Shown: positions 30,001-40,879 of the stretch, piece after piece | Layout: each line of letters opens with the position of its first letter | Position numbering within the stretch: the first letter of the stretch is position 1 | Assembly (NCBI GenBank): GCA_023846275.1 | Contig: JAIUJO010000082.1 | Location: 1,244,266 to 1,308,265 of the forward strand | DNA: 64,000 nt | Origin: Vanilla planifolia | Taxonomy: Eukaryota > Streptophyta > Magnoliopsida > Asparagales > Orchidaceae | Direction: 5' to 3' | Position numbers and translations under genes: made by a program | Notes under the pieces: generated by a model | Seen by the model: only the letters and a program-made list of their open reading frames with translations | Databases searched by the model: none | What the model was told of the DNA's origin: nothing

Positions 30001-32415
30001 ATTTATTTAATTTGGTAATTCGTAATAATGTGTTACGAGGTGTCATCAATATGATTGGAAAGTTGATGGAAATGGATTCACAATGCATTACAAGGCATTT
30101 AGATTCATAATTAATTTCATAATCAAGGAAGTTATACTCGATCCCTTTAAAATCTTTGGCTATAACTTTTTAAATAATTTATCACATTTTTAATTTAATA
30201 TACATTTTCTTTATATTAAAATAAAAATTTATTATTATATGTGTTAGTTTTCTTTAGTAAATCATAAAAATTCCTAACAAAATAAGACTGAGATGAAATT
30301 AACATTGTTTGAGTCACCTTGAGAGCTCTATCCCTTAAATAGTCTTTTTTTTTCTTATTTTATTATATATGGTTTATGCAAAGATTACAAGCCATTTTAG
30401 TTTGTATCTAATTTAGTGATTAAGGATGTTACACTCTATTTTCTATGTCAATTGTGATGGAACATTTTTATTTAATATATCTCATTTATTTAAAGTTTAT
30501 TCTTTGATTTGTTATATTACTTCAATTTTCTTTAACACTTTTGTTTTTTAATATTGCATTACATCATTCTTTACATTGTTATAGCTTGATTGTTTTCTCA
30601 TTCTAGCTTAAATACATTTCTACATGATATTAAGTTGAAAAATTATATTTATATCTATTTATTTATTATTATAATTCCAAACAAGGTCTAAGTGACAAAA
30701 AATGTTGATGGAGTCATCTTCACAAGTTTTAATCAATTAAATATTCATTTCTTTGAAATTTTAATGTTAATAATTTTACAATGCCTTATTTTATTATGTA
30801 ATTCATATCAAAATTATTGAATCTAAAAGTTGTGTTTGATCTCCTAAGAATTTTGATAAACAACTAACCTATGTAATTTATCTCAATTATTCAAATTCTA
30901 ATTTTCATTTGTTTATATTATAATAAAACTTTAAACCTCTACTCTGCTGTTTCACACTTATCCCGAATGAGGTTCAATCGAGATGAAACAAAAATCCTTG
31001 GGCTCATCTCAAAGAGCACTACGAAGTTAAGCATTTTTTTTTAATTTTTAAATATTTTTAATTTTGTAGGTTTTCACATATTTTATGAGCTATTTTCTTT
31101 TTCTCTAGATTATATGATGGAGGATGTTACACAAAATTTTTTACTATACTTAAATAAAACTTTCCCACATAATTAATCTTATTTCTTGAAAATAATTTTT
31201 GATTTGGTTATATTTATAAGTAAGTTCAAATCACTTATGAACTAATTTTTATATGTATTTTATTTTGTTGTGCAACATTACATCAATTTATCTTATTTTT
31301 TATTTAACATTTATTTAATTAATTTTTACATAATAATTATTTTTTATACTCTTTTTTCGATAATGCATAATAATTCTAAAAATGGTCAAATCGAGATGAC
31401 AAATATTGTTGGACTTTTTACCAAATGCTCAACTAAACTAAACTTTGATTATTTTATTTTAGATTATTTTTTTTCTATTTCTTTCGATAAGCTTTATCAA
31501 ATATTTTGATTTATACCATTGATGATCAAATATATTTCACTTGATCTCTTTGAAATCAAGTTTGTTATTTAACTTATAACATTTCTTCGAAGTTTTATTT
31601 TGAATTGATTTGGTTATATTACTATGTTACTCCAAATATCCTCTCACTTGACCTTTTCATCATTTTTATTTGGTCATTATAAAATCAATCAATTTATCAC
31701 ATTTTAGCATTGTTACATATATATATATATACATATTTATATAAGCATGTATTATGTTTTTTCAGAATTTTTTTGGTCATTCAAAAAAATTCCAAACAAT
31801 GCTTGATCAAGGAAAAATAAAAGTTTTTTGACTCATCTTGTTATGCTCTATCAATTAAAATTTTTATTTTTTTTTAGAAATTTTATGCTCTACGATTTTT
31901 GTTTGACTTATGAGATACATTCATTTGTACTAGATTTGACTGTTGTGCATGTCACAGTAGATCTCCTTAGTATTTTTTAATATATATTTCATTGCAATTC
32001 GTCTCTTTTTTCTATTTTTTCCTTTTGTTTTATTATAGTACTTTGTAACTGTGAATCTCCTCTTGTATGACTTTCCTTTAATTTGAAATATTATATTATT
32101 CAATTTATCTCATTTTAATTTAATCATATATTTACTTATTACTAAAATAATATTTTTTAATACTTATTTTGGTTTGCTTGGTTATTTCAAATTAATTTTT
32201 GAGAGGATTAGATCTTGATGAAACAGATGTCATTGGGCTCATCTCAACTAGTTTATCTAATTAAACATCAATTTTTATATTTCTTAAAAATTATTTCTAT
32301 AACTTTTACTAGTTTTGTCAAATATTTTTATTTATAATTGATTAGATGATCAAGAATGTTCAACATGATTTCCTTTGTATTTGAAATTGCAACTTTGATT
32401 TTCTTAATAAATCCC
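24050..32415. repeat. Higher-order satellite block, copy 2, ending at the rDNA junction
   Basis: This is the second copy of the block at 14,780-22,560, on the same strand and with the same order of variant monomers. It includes the TA-dinucleotide run at about 31,718-31,735 that corresponds to the one at 21,820-21,845. Its last monomer is cut at about 32,405-32,420. The text following gcaactttgatttt in copy 1 (22,530) continues as satellite, but here it turns into 26S rRNA sequence. Confidence 0.7.
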
Positions 32416-32419
32416 TCAA

Positions 32420-33880
32420 ATTATTTTCAAACTTTAAATAAGTAGAAAGGCTCAACTACATTCAATAGTTGAGCCAACAGTTCTTGTCCCAAGTGGGCCA
32501 CTTTTGGTTCATCAAATTGGTAGTGAACAAAAAGTTAGGTTATGATATCCAACGACACTCTAACTTGTGTGGTGAACATTCAACTCTGAATTAATAAATT
32601 CATTAGCAATCTAACTATTTCATTTAAATAAAGAGTTGTAGTGGTCCTTGATGATTTTCAAAATTTGTCATTTCTATGCAATGCTTTGAATGACAGTGAC
32701 AAAATTTAGCCATGCATAAGTAAATGACGTGAGTAGTTATGACTCCTTTAAGGTAGCCAAACACCTCATCAACTAATTCTAGATGTCAATAATTAGATTA
32801 TGAGATATCCATTATGCCTTTCTGTAATCCAGAGAAATTAAAAAAACAAATAAGCCTAATGGAATTAGTGTTGAAAAAAGACCCTATTGATGTTGACTCT
32901 AGCTCAATGTTTTGAAATGGCTCAAGAGGTTTAGCATAAGTAAGAGTTGGCATGTGAACAGAATTGAAATACCATTATTTGTAATGTTATTTCACTTATT
33001 TTGCAAGATGGAGGGGCTAAGCCTCTCTTTTTGTCTCGAAGCCTCACCTTAGGGGATCATTTCATGTAGTTGACATTATTTCTAGAGAATTTTTCTCGGG
33101 TGGCACATCAATTAAAAGATAACACATGTGTCCTAAAATAAGCCCAACAAGTAAAGAAATCTCATTCGGAGCAAAACTGTAAAAGTCATTTGTTTCAAAT
33201 TTTTATCCTAAATATGAATAGTGAAGGCATCACCTGTTGATCTATTAATGTTTTAGACTTTGATGCTAGAGATGTAAGAAAAGTTATCAAGGAGATAACA
33301 AGCTTTTCGTAGCCAAACAATCATAGCAACATTACTTTTTGATCATGCAATGTTGATTCTTCCTATTATAGTCAAGTAGAATTCAAAAGGTGTTGGATTG
33401 TTTTCCCACCCATTGTGAATGTGAGCTAGGTTTAGATTCTCACAACATATATTAGTTTTACCAAATTGATCAATATGTCATGATAGTAATTCATCCTAGA
33501 ATAAGATGAACTATTAATTCACATAATTTATCTTTGTGCTTGGTTGAAGAGTAAGTGTTGCGAAGCTGTCATGTGCAAAATTGTTACTTAACACCTCTAA
33601 GTCAAACTCTATCATAGGATTCACTGCCTAGGCTTATCATTCACTTGTTTACTAATAGTAGGGACCTTGTACCAGAATGAGACACCACCAATAGCTCTGT
33701 CATTACCACAGAATGTTGGATGGCATAGCCACTATATGAAATGGTGATTCAGCACAAATAGTAAGAAGAATACTTTCTAGATGAATAAATTTTGGAAAGG
33801 ACATTGTCAGTGGGAGAGTGGCACTATAGTCATGATCCATTGACATACAGCAATATGTAATAGTAAATTTGTCCCCTGGA
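32420..33880 (+). pseudogene. 26S rRNA pseudogene, 3' part, internally deleted
   Basis: The match to plant 26S begins abruptly with ttcaaactttaaataagtag (32,424), about one third into the gene. It runs through caagtgggccacttttggt and then jumps near 32,568 over roughly 800 nt of 26S. The match resumes with aacattcaactctgaatta and continues to the gene end. Recognisable downstream pieces are tatgactcctttaaggtagc, ggtggcacatcaattaaaag, tgttggattgttttcccacc, tgcttggttgaagagtaagt and cacctctaagtcaaactcta. The sarcin-ricin loop, AGTACGAGAGGA in working genes, reads agaataagatga (33,492), and the peptidyl-transferase strand GGGATAACTGGCTTG is decayed (33,292). The gene is therefore dead. CpGs are almost all converted to TpG or CpA. 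It belongs to the unit upstream of the spacer at 33,880. Confidence 0.9.
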
Positions 33881-33944
33881 ATAGATAGACATGAAGAAAG
33901 TTTCAAAACACCACTTGCTCACCTACTTACCTTTGCTTGCTTCA

Positions 33945-34045
33945 TTAAATCTACTTATTATGTCACCTAATATGACACTTTTTATGATACTTCATGTGAT
34001 ACATTATTAGATATTTTGTGTGGTACATTGTGTGATACTGTTTGA
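33945..34045 (+). repeat. Short-word repeat just after the 26S end, unit 1
   Basis: About 100 bp of variations on tatgacactt / tgatacttcatgtgatacat repeat every 15-20 bp. The same kind of block occupies the same position after 26S in the other unit (52,325-52,460). The conserved location suggests it was part of the original spacer, perhaps near the 3' end-formation region, but no terminator motif can be named. Confidence 0.6.
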
Positions 34046-34284
34046 TTCGTATTGCATGCCTTATAGGCTTGCTAGTGTCCAAAGTTGAAATGTCTCACAT
34101 TGCCCATCATAGAGATTAAATAGTACAATGAGAGAATCATAGCACATTGCCTTCTCTATAAACTATCAATTGTTAATGAGGTGCCCATAGCAATTCCATG
34201 TGCATGAAAAGTTGTGTAAATGCTTAAGCTTACTTGGGAATGAAATCAAACCCACTCTATTGGGATAATTTCCTTAATCCTTAA

Positions 34285-35760
34285 GAAATTGTCATAATAT
34301 GTAATCTACAAAGGGCAATGTCAGGTGGGGTGTGTCCTACAATGATGTTAAAGTTGCATGTCTGTGTAACATTTAGTCTGCTTACACTTTATGACATCAT
34401 AAAGGCATCCTGTATGTGTAGTTAGTGGGGCCCACAAAATGTAAAGCTTATTTAGTAATTTTCGTTCTTTGAGTTGTTGGCAATTGGACAAGGTGATACA
34501 CCAGTAAAACACTTCAATTCCACCTTTATGAAATTGTCACAATATGCAATTTATGGGGGGTCAAAATGTGGCATAGTGTGACGTGTGATGAAGTGGAGGT
34601 TGGATTGTGCAATATGTGCTAGGGTTTTTGCATGTTGGATTATGACTCTAGCCACATGCTATTGTAGCTATATACATGGTAGGTGACTATGCAATATGAA
34701 ACAACATGCATGCCCTATGACATGGTTTATGAATGATTTGTGAGGACCTAAAAGTGTAACTCATTTTGTGATATTTAACACTAGGAGTTATTGGCACATG
34801 CATAAGGTGATGCACTATTGGATGAGTCATTTCCTTTATGATGGAATTATCATAATATATGATCCATAATAGGCAATGTGTGGGGTGATGTGGCTTGTAA
34901 AAAAGTAGAGTTTAAAAGGTGCAATATGAGTTAAGGTTTGTGTGTGCTAAGTTACACCCATAATCACACATTATAGAGAACTACACATGCTACATCATGA
35001 TGTCCACTACTAAAAGCTACTCCACATGTGCCCAACATCATCTTATGCACTTGACTAGAGTTGGCCATAATGCGTAATATATTTTTTCAATTTTTTGGGT
35101 TATGGACTACTAGTGCTTAGAAAAGATGATGGCCTATTAGGAGACTTTCCTTCTTTGTTGACAATATATTAACATTTAATCTAATATAGGCAATGTGCAA
35201 CGTAGAGTTTTCAATAGTAAAATGATAATTAGATGGTGCACTATACAATAGGGTTTGTGCAAGCTTTGTTCTCATGCATGCTTCATGCCATTGAAGTTGT
35301 AAGTGTGGTTATGCACTGGGCACACTGCAACACTAGTAGACTATAACTCACACATGTGATAGCAAGTACACACACTCCTTATTATATCCATTGCATGTGT
35401 TTAGTTGGACCTGCAAAGTGCAACTTCCATTAGGTTTTTTTTTTCTATGGACTACTAGCACATTGATAAGGACTTATTTTCAACTTTGATAAAATTATCA
35501 CATCATGCAATTTGCAAGTGTTAATGTGTGGCACGATGCAGCTTATGATGAAGCAAAAGTTAGATGGTGCAATATACATTAGGAATTGCACAAGTTGTTC
35601 TTCATCCTAAATCACGTGTGACAGTCCATTATTCTCAAACGTGTCTTGCAACATCCTGTGCATGCGACTTGTGGTGTAACATTTTTTAGGATTTCTTACA
35701 CTGCAATATGTTGGTACATTTACAAGGTGATGCCTTATTGGGAGAACAATCATTATGCAT
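34285..35760 (+). repeat. Spacer subrepeats, ~315 bp, about 5-6 copies, unit 1
   Basis: A phrase like gaattatcataatatatga, followed by ggcaatgtgtggggtgatgt and aaggtgcaatatgagttaag, begins near 34,285, 34,531, 34,844, 35,161 and 35,491. A linked phrase aaggtgatgcactattgg lies near 34,490, 34,807, 35,124, 35,465 and 35,725. Typical spacing is 313-330 bp, with the first interval shorter and the last copy truncated. Tandem subrepeats of a few hundred bp are usual in plant rDNA spacers, where they often act as transcriptional enhancers. Here they are decayed. Confidence 0.8.
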
Positions 35761-36059
35761 GTTGAATACGTCACACTTTTGCCTCTATGTGGAGCACTAC
35801 AAGGTGTAGTTTTGCTAATTTTGTAGTGAAAGTCTAGTGATGCCATGTGCTCTTGGCAATGTCTTTGTCATCCCTGCTCTTATCCTCCGTAGTATGATAC
35901 ATGAATGAATCCCCATGGCCCATGTGTTGGAAATCTTCACTTGCAACGTTTATTTCTTGAAACATGTGGCTCTTTCTAACAATTATAATTGATTAAAATA
36001 ATTGAAGCAAGAATGAGGTGTCTATCTAATGGAGATTTGACATGCTGCTATGCAAAATT

Positions 36060-37097
36060 GTCATAACTTTCTAAATTCTTAATGTTTTATTTTGTGACAT
36101 TTTTTCCTATGTGTTAGTGAAAGGTCTATGGTGCAAATTGCACTTGACCAAGTGTTGGCTAAGTGTGTTGTTTTCCTTGCTTTGTATGATGCATGGTGGC
36201 AAGCCTTACCCTCATTCCATGTCTTTTTATCCATGTAGAATGGTAGGGCCCTACAAGCATGACTTGTTAGTTGTGTAATTACAACTTTTTATAGTTATTA
36301 ACATGGTGCTGCTTCATGGCTTACCAAGTTTCGAGCATGTAATGTGCTTGCTTTCTTGTCATGGATCTTGGACAAAACATTTTATAGTTATATTAGTGGG
36401 GCTCAACATCTTCAATTTCGGAGGTGCAATATTTTTTAGTCATTTTAATGATTGTTTAATTGGTGCAGACAATAATTGATCATTTGTATTCCTATGCCAT
36501 TTTTCTAAGGCTTGTTCGTCAACATGCCATATGAGTGCTCGCTAAGGCCTTCACCCATAATAAGACCTTTTGTGCTTCTTTTTATAAATCTTTGAATCTC
36601 TTTGGGCTAATGGGATTAGATTGGCATAAGATCATTTCTACATAAGAGTTGTTTTTTATGGTGCTACTTCTTATGGCTTTGCGAACTCTTTGTGTGGTCA
36701 ATCATTATGTGTAGGGCTTTGTCAAGTAATCGAAACTTTCTAAGAAGTTTATATGTTGTTCACTTTTCTATCAGATTTTTAGGTCCCCATTTAATTATCT
36801 TGTTCATGCCACAATTCCCATGTGGTGGAACAATTGACAATTTATAATGTTGTTCAACAAGTGATCTTAGCCACTCTCGTGTTGGCAAAATCTTGGAAAT
36901 CACTCATTCTTTTATTCATTCTCTAACAAGGTGGGTTGTTCTCAAAGAATGCTAATATTGAGCATCAATATTTTAAAACTTGAGGGATAATATCCAAACA
37001 TGGTTGCATTTGCTCTTCCATTGTAGAGTGTCACTAGACATGGTCAACGTGTCAACTATGACATGAGGTCCTGCCTGGTGCTATATCTTTGTGTTTC
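36060..37097 (+). other. 5' ETS-like block upstream of 18S, unit 1
   Basis: This unique ~1-kb block is conserved between units: compare ctatggtgcaaattgcactt (36,128) with the 53,600 region. The last 120 bp before the 18S start are the best kept, with gacatgaggtcctgcctggt here and aacatgaggtgcagcctggt at 54,532. Its place directly before the 18S start makes it the external transcribed spacer. No gene is seen. Confidence 0.65.
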
Positions 37098-38262
37098 TAC
37101 CTGGTTGATGTTTCTAGTAGTCATATGCTTGTGTCAAACAATAAACAATGCAAGTGTAGGTATGAACAATTTTAAACTATGAAATAGTGAAGGACTCATT
37201 AAAATAGTTATAGGTTTTTGTAGGCACATGCTACTCAAGATTCCATAGTAATTTTAGAGTTAACTCGTACATCAAATCCTAACTTCATTAGGGGATTCAT
37301 TTAGTAAGTAAAATGTGGATGTGGGTTTTCACCCAGTTCCTTAACTTTTCTTGAAATCTTGTCGTATCATATGATTCCTGTGTAAGTGCTGCATCTTACA
37401 AATTTCTACCATATAAACGTTTGATGGTAGTATAAGGGCTTACCATGGCTATGATAGGATATAGAGAATTATGGTTTGCTAATAAAAGGGATGTTTGAGA
37501 ATGGCTACCACATCGAAGAATGGTAACAAGCATGCCAATTATCTAATCTTGACATGCAGAGGTGTTGACAATATGAGACATTACCAACTTCCATGAGTCT
37601 AGTAATTACAATGGGCACAATCTAAATCCCTTAATGATGATCCTTTGGAGGGAAAGCCTTCTTCTAGCAGCCATAATAATCCTATCTCCAACAGCATATT
37701 TTTTTGAGTTGTTCTAGTTTAAAAGCTTTTAGTTACACTATTGTTTGGGTCGATAGGTCCGCTTTTTTGTGTACACTATCCACTTTAATCTTTTTGTAAA
37801 TGATGTAGTTTGGCTTTATCTTACTATGTGTTGCTAATAACATCATTATTTTGAAGAAATTAAGTTGTTAAAAGAATGTCCATGCTCTAGATACATTACC
37901 AAGAAATAACAACATAGGATTTTTATTTTATTATGTTGGCCTTTGAAATCAAAGTAAAGATTAAGTGGAACATTTTGGGCATACATATAGCACAGTCAAA
38001 GATTAAACTCCTTGATTTATGAAAGAAAAACCATTACAAAAGTTTTTGTCAAAGTTATTTCCATTAATAAAGAGTGAGAGTTATGGGCTTGAAGATGATT
38101 AGATACCATCCTAGTCATAACCAACAATGTTGCTGACTAGAGATTACTTGATATTTCTCTTTATACTCCATTAGCACCTTATGATAAATCAAAGTCTTTT
38201 GGATCATTGATAATTTAATGATCGAATCCTACAATATACTCTATTTAGGAAGTTCACACAAA
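37098..38262 (+). pseudogene. 18S rRNA pseudogene, 5' two thirds, interrupted by LINE insertion, unit 1
   Basis: The first bases, tacctggttgat, match the canonical 18S 5' end, and the match continues without a large gap for about 1.16 kb. Recognisable pieces are agtagtcatatgcttgtgtc, atggctaccacatcgaagaa, gggcacaatctaaatccctt, ggagggaaagccttcttcta, the plant V4 phrase gggtcgataggtccgctttt, tttgaagaaattaagttgtt, gatgattagataccatccta and gcaccttatgataaatcaaa. It stops within the conserved stretch that in working genes reads CTGAAACTTAAAGGAATTGA. From there the sequence is a LINE 3' end on the opposite strand, and 18S resumes at 46,918. CpGs are decayed throughout, so no product is possible. Confidence 0.92.
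38226..38262 (+). other. 18S target copy at the 3' junction of LINE A
   Basis: This short stretch still reads as decayed 18S up to about GGAAGGGCACCAC (here ggaagttcacac) directly before LINE sequence begins. The same segment of 18S is represented again at 46,925-46,950 on the other side of the LINE block. A repeat of the insertion point on both sides is what a target-site duplication looks like. At this divergence its exact length, perhaps 20-35 bp, cannot be fixed by eye. Confidence 0.5.
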
Positions 38263-38299
38263 ATAAATAAAAGGACAAAGTTAAAGATGCTTGGGAGGT

Positions 38300-38610
38300 G
38301 CATTACTTTGCCTTAAGGAAAATCATACAAAAATACATGGTGAGATACCTAATCTATTCAATTTTTTCCCTCATACATGATAAGGGATATGAAAAACTAT
38401 AAGAATTATTATTTGTAATAGATAAAATGTAATTAATTAATTATACAAATGGATATAATTGAATTTGATTCAATCACTATTCCATAGATAGTAGCAATGG
38501 CAATACCAGATCTACCTATATCATCTCATGTAGCAATACCAATTCTAGCATTCAAGTCATTATATGCAACTACATCACAAAAAAAGTTAAAGACCACCAG
38601 AGATCCCACT
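38300..38610 (-). pseudogene. LINE A RNase H domain remnant
   Basis: The - strand reads FFCDVVAYNDLNARIGIA followed by a stop and DDIGRSGIAIATI at 38,610-38,500. This matches LINE D (KLNCDVAMHDDLNVEI, DEMGRPITITT) and LINE C (KLNCDAVVHDDLIVRI). It is the RNase H (RVT_3-type) domain that plant L1 elements carry at the C-terminus of ORF2. The first catalytic Asp of the NxDG-type motif is present as CD. The second half is too decayed to follow. Confidence 0.65.
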
Positions 38611-38918
38611 GGACATGAATAGAGTGTGTTAGCAAGCAGCAACTATAATGCGATTGCACTTTTCATGTGTAGCTAAATTGATCAACTTTTTCTCTTATGG
38701 CTACATATTCTTGTTATGCTAAAGTTCCAAAAAAGTTAAAGAATCAAATGTCATTACTTCAAAAGTCATAGCCATCAACATATTCATAGGCATCAAATCA
38801 AAATGAACAAAAAATAGAAGTGATCTCTCTACAATTAATTCTACCAAGCTTGAATCAATCATTACGAAATTACTGAACAAGTGTTCTTTCATGATTTGAA
38901 ACTCCTAAAAATAATGTT

Positions 38919-39161
38919 TCATGTTATCTTTAGTATTACATCACTTAGGAAAAGTTTATACATCTCAATCGTACTTGAACGAAGCAAAGGGTAAGTAGGA
39001 AGCATATTTAATTCTAATCTCCAAAGGAAAATGCTTACTTGATTTTGCACCTCCACTTTCCAAACCCACAAGTCCTCCTCTCTTGATCGATTAAAGCTCT
39101 TGTACATGTTGTTGTATATAGTATTGACTCCAACAACATATCCCCACTTAATGTAAAGCAC
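38919..39161 (-). pseudogene. LINE A zf-RVT zinc-binding region remnant
   Basis: An open stretch of 80 residues contains LWVWKVEVQNQVSIFLWRLELNMLPTYPLL. It matches the conserved plant-LINE pattern W..W....P.KV..F.WR....LPT...L of the zf-RVT domain between RT and RNase H. The Cys/His residues that should follow are no longer visible. It lies between the RT thumb and the RNase H of LINE A, as expected. Confidence 0.75.
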
Positions 39162-39929
39162 AACACATCCATTTGATTTGATTTAATCGAAGGAGAATGT
39201 TGAAACTAAAATACCAAATCAAACATGAGTAACTTTTGAATCTTTTTATGATCCTCAACCCTACGCTTCTTGATTATCTCTACTACAAACGTTAGATGTT
39301 CCACATCCATGTTAAAATAAGTTCCCTATGCAACAATAGGATGGATACCAAGGAAAGTATGCAACAAAAAGGAAATAGAAATGCTTGTAAAAAGTCTCCA
39401 AATCCATAATAGTTGAGGTCTAAGGGGCTCCAATATCGAGTAACTTACATGTATGAGATGCACCACATGGCATGGAAAGTAATATTTGTCCTAAAGTGTT
39501 TTGATCTAAAATGTTAAACTCATAAAAAGATTTGCCGAGAAATTCCACACCTACAATGTTTTGCAGTCAACCTTGACTACTACGTTGATAAACTATGAAC
39601 TCAAAGTCTAAGACATACCTTAAGAAAAGCTATGTTTCTCAATAGGCATACTACAATCATTTGAACTACTCCATAAATAATGGTGTAACATTTTCTCTTA
39701 TTTTATAATAGTGCAGCTCAGAATTACGATGTACGCTAAGTAATAAGTAAGAATAATAGTCAATATCGAGTTAATCATGACATTTTGTCCCACCATTAAT
39801 AGTGATTTGATCATCCATCTTAACACAGTTTTTTACATGATTAATAATGAAATCAATGTCTTTTTTCAAAACTTTTGTTGCTAACACTAGTTTTCTAGAT
39901 ATTTAAGTTATGTATATGAAAATTTTAAG

Positions 39930-40810
39930 ACGTTAACTTTTGAGACTTGCACTCCATCCCATTGCTAAATAACATTCTAAACTTGTTTAGATTCATCACC
40001 TGACCTGAGTGATACTCTTACTACTCCATAATATTCTTACTACCCTTCACTAGAACACAAGTTCTAGTTGCATAAAATATGATTTCATCAATATATAGAA
40101 GGTGTTTAATCATCTATGACAAAGGGCCAATAGTAAACCCAATCGTAATAACATGATCATGTTGATACTAATAAGCCATAAGAGATGCTTAGACATAGTA
40201 GTAAAGTGGTACGGAGAGAGAGGACATCCTTATCTCTGGCCCTTGATTTGATTGATTATAGATAAATGCCATTAAACATAATCTCAAATGTTTGTGTAGC
40301 AATATAAGCCTTATTCCAACCACAGTAAAGTGTTTTGAACCACAAATTCTTAAGCACATCCAAGATAGATTTTTAGTTTTTCTTATAATAAGCATGGTTT
40401 AAATCTAATTTTATATTCATCAAACCTTCTATGAAAGTACATATGTGCAAAAATTTTTTATTTCTTATACCAAAAATAATTTACTAGATATAGCATGGCA
40501 TAATAAAAAAGCAACTTACCCCCTAACAATGACGTCAAGAAGTACCACAATCTATCTAAAAAAACACTTTGGTCACTACTTTGTAAATCTAAATGTAAAG
40601 GCTTATGGGCCCAAATTGCTCAGGTTTTAATACTCCTTGAAGTTTATGGATGACTATGGTTAGAGTGGCTTTCCAACTTTTGCACATAACGATATCTTTT
40701 AAAGAATTGTTTTGCTACTATAGCAATGTCCATCTATATGATCTTCTAAAAACCATGCACAAACTTAGTTGAGACTCCATCCAAAATATAGAATTTAATT
40801 GGTTTTGTAG
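39930..40810 (-). pseudogene. LINE A reverse transcriptase core remnant
   Basis: RT motifs occur in order on the - strand, spread over frames. LKPEQFGPISLY matches the RPISL block (about 40,620-40,585). GLMNIKLDLNHAYY matches motif A (KLDM.KAYD). FEIMFNGIYLQSIKS and then RARDKDVLSPY match motif B (RGIRQGDPLSPYLF). KHLLYIDEIIFYAT matches motif C (LLFADD), with the catalytic pair reading D-E (40,076-40,110). MNLNKFRMLFSN matches the following block. Frameshifts and stops are numerous. Confidence 0.75.
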
Positions 40811-40879
40811 CATGACATATCTCTAATTAGCATAGTACATTACATGGCCATCATTGGCACCATAGTATAAATATCTTCT

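Larger units (their letters stand above)
1..32415. repeat. Degenerate AT-rich satellite array, ~400-bp monomer, about 80 copies
   Basis: The whole stretch is a head-to-tail tandem array in one orientation. Landmarks recur in fixed order in each monomer: a box like gaggtctgattgagatgaaa followed by ggactcatctcgatgagctc; a T/A-rich run; gcatgctttatgagacat; gaggatgttacactcgatct; cttagtatcttggaatgcaa; ttatattactatgtaactct; ctcatgtgacctttacatca; and a final TA-rich run ending ggtaattcatagtaattcca. The 'ctatgtaactct' landmark falls near 264, 690, 1105, 1523, 1921, 2498, 2837, 3178, 3830, 4229, 4650, 5063, 5485, 5865, 6221, 6961, 7380 and 7785. This gives a full monomer of about 400-420 bp and shorter units where parts are deleted. 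Neighbouring copies are very diverged, so the array is old. The short ORFs found inside it run across monomer boundaries in arbitrary frames and have no family signature. No gene is seen here. Confidence 0.9.
33880..37097 (+). other. Decayed intergenic spacer plus 5' external transcribed spacer, unit 1
   Basis: This 3.2-kb region lies between the end of a 26S pseudogene and the start of an 18S pseudogene, on the same strand, so by position it is the 45S intergenic spacer followed by the 5' ETS. It aligns along its whole length with 52,275-54,568. In order it holds a short-word AT-rich repeat, a unique block, about five to six ~315-bp subrepeats, then a unique ~1-kb block ending at the 18S start. 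I could not find a plant-type RNA polymerase I start box (TATATA followed by G's). Short ORFs here have no family match and are rejected as genes. Confidence 0.8.
38262..40860 (-). mobile_element. LINE A: 5'-lacking L1-type element, RT to RNase H, inserted in 18S
   Basis: On the - strand the order is pre-RT/RT core, thumb, zf-RVT and RNase H, ending near 38,262 against 18S sequence. This is the 3' part of ORF2 of a plant L1-type LINE that moves by target-primed reverse transcription. It is the same family as LINE C (55.5-63 kb), since the 3' ends and RNase H segments align. Many stops and frameshifts break it, and no poly-A or clear TSD-free edge remains. Its 5' side ends at about 40,860 against LINE B, which carries its own complete RT core, so A and B are separate copies fused head to tail. 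Confidence 0.8.

Noticed and set aside
1-32415. Many 60-100 codon open frames in the satellite
   Set aside because: They differ from monomer to monomer, cross monomer boundaries, are Phe/Ile/Lys/Asn/Tyr rich, and none is conserved between partner monomers of the duplicated block.
1-32415. Regular spacing that might suggest a CRISPR array or organelle DNA
   Set aside because: The spacing is ~400 bp with whole-unit similarity and no unique spacers. No mitochondrial or plastid gene was recognised.
32420-33300. Possible coding or LTR element, because three similar copies of this segment exist in the window (32.6, 50.0, 51.1 kb)
   Set aside because: The segment proved to be 26S rRNA. The three copies are the 26S fragments, and no LTR-type ends were found.
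33880-37097. RNA polymerase I promoter in the spacer
   Set aside because: No TATATA-G-rich start box as in plant rDNA could be found in either spacer, probably because of decay.
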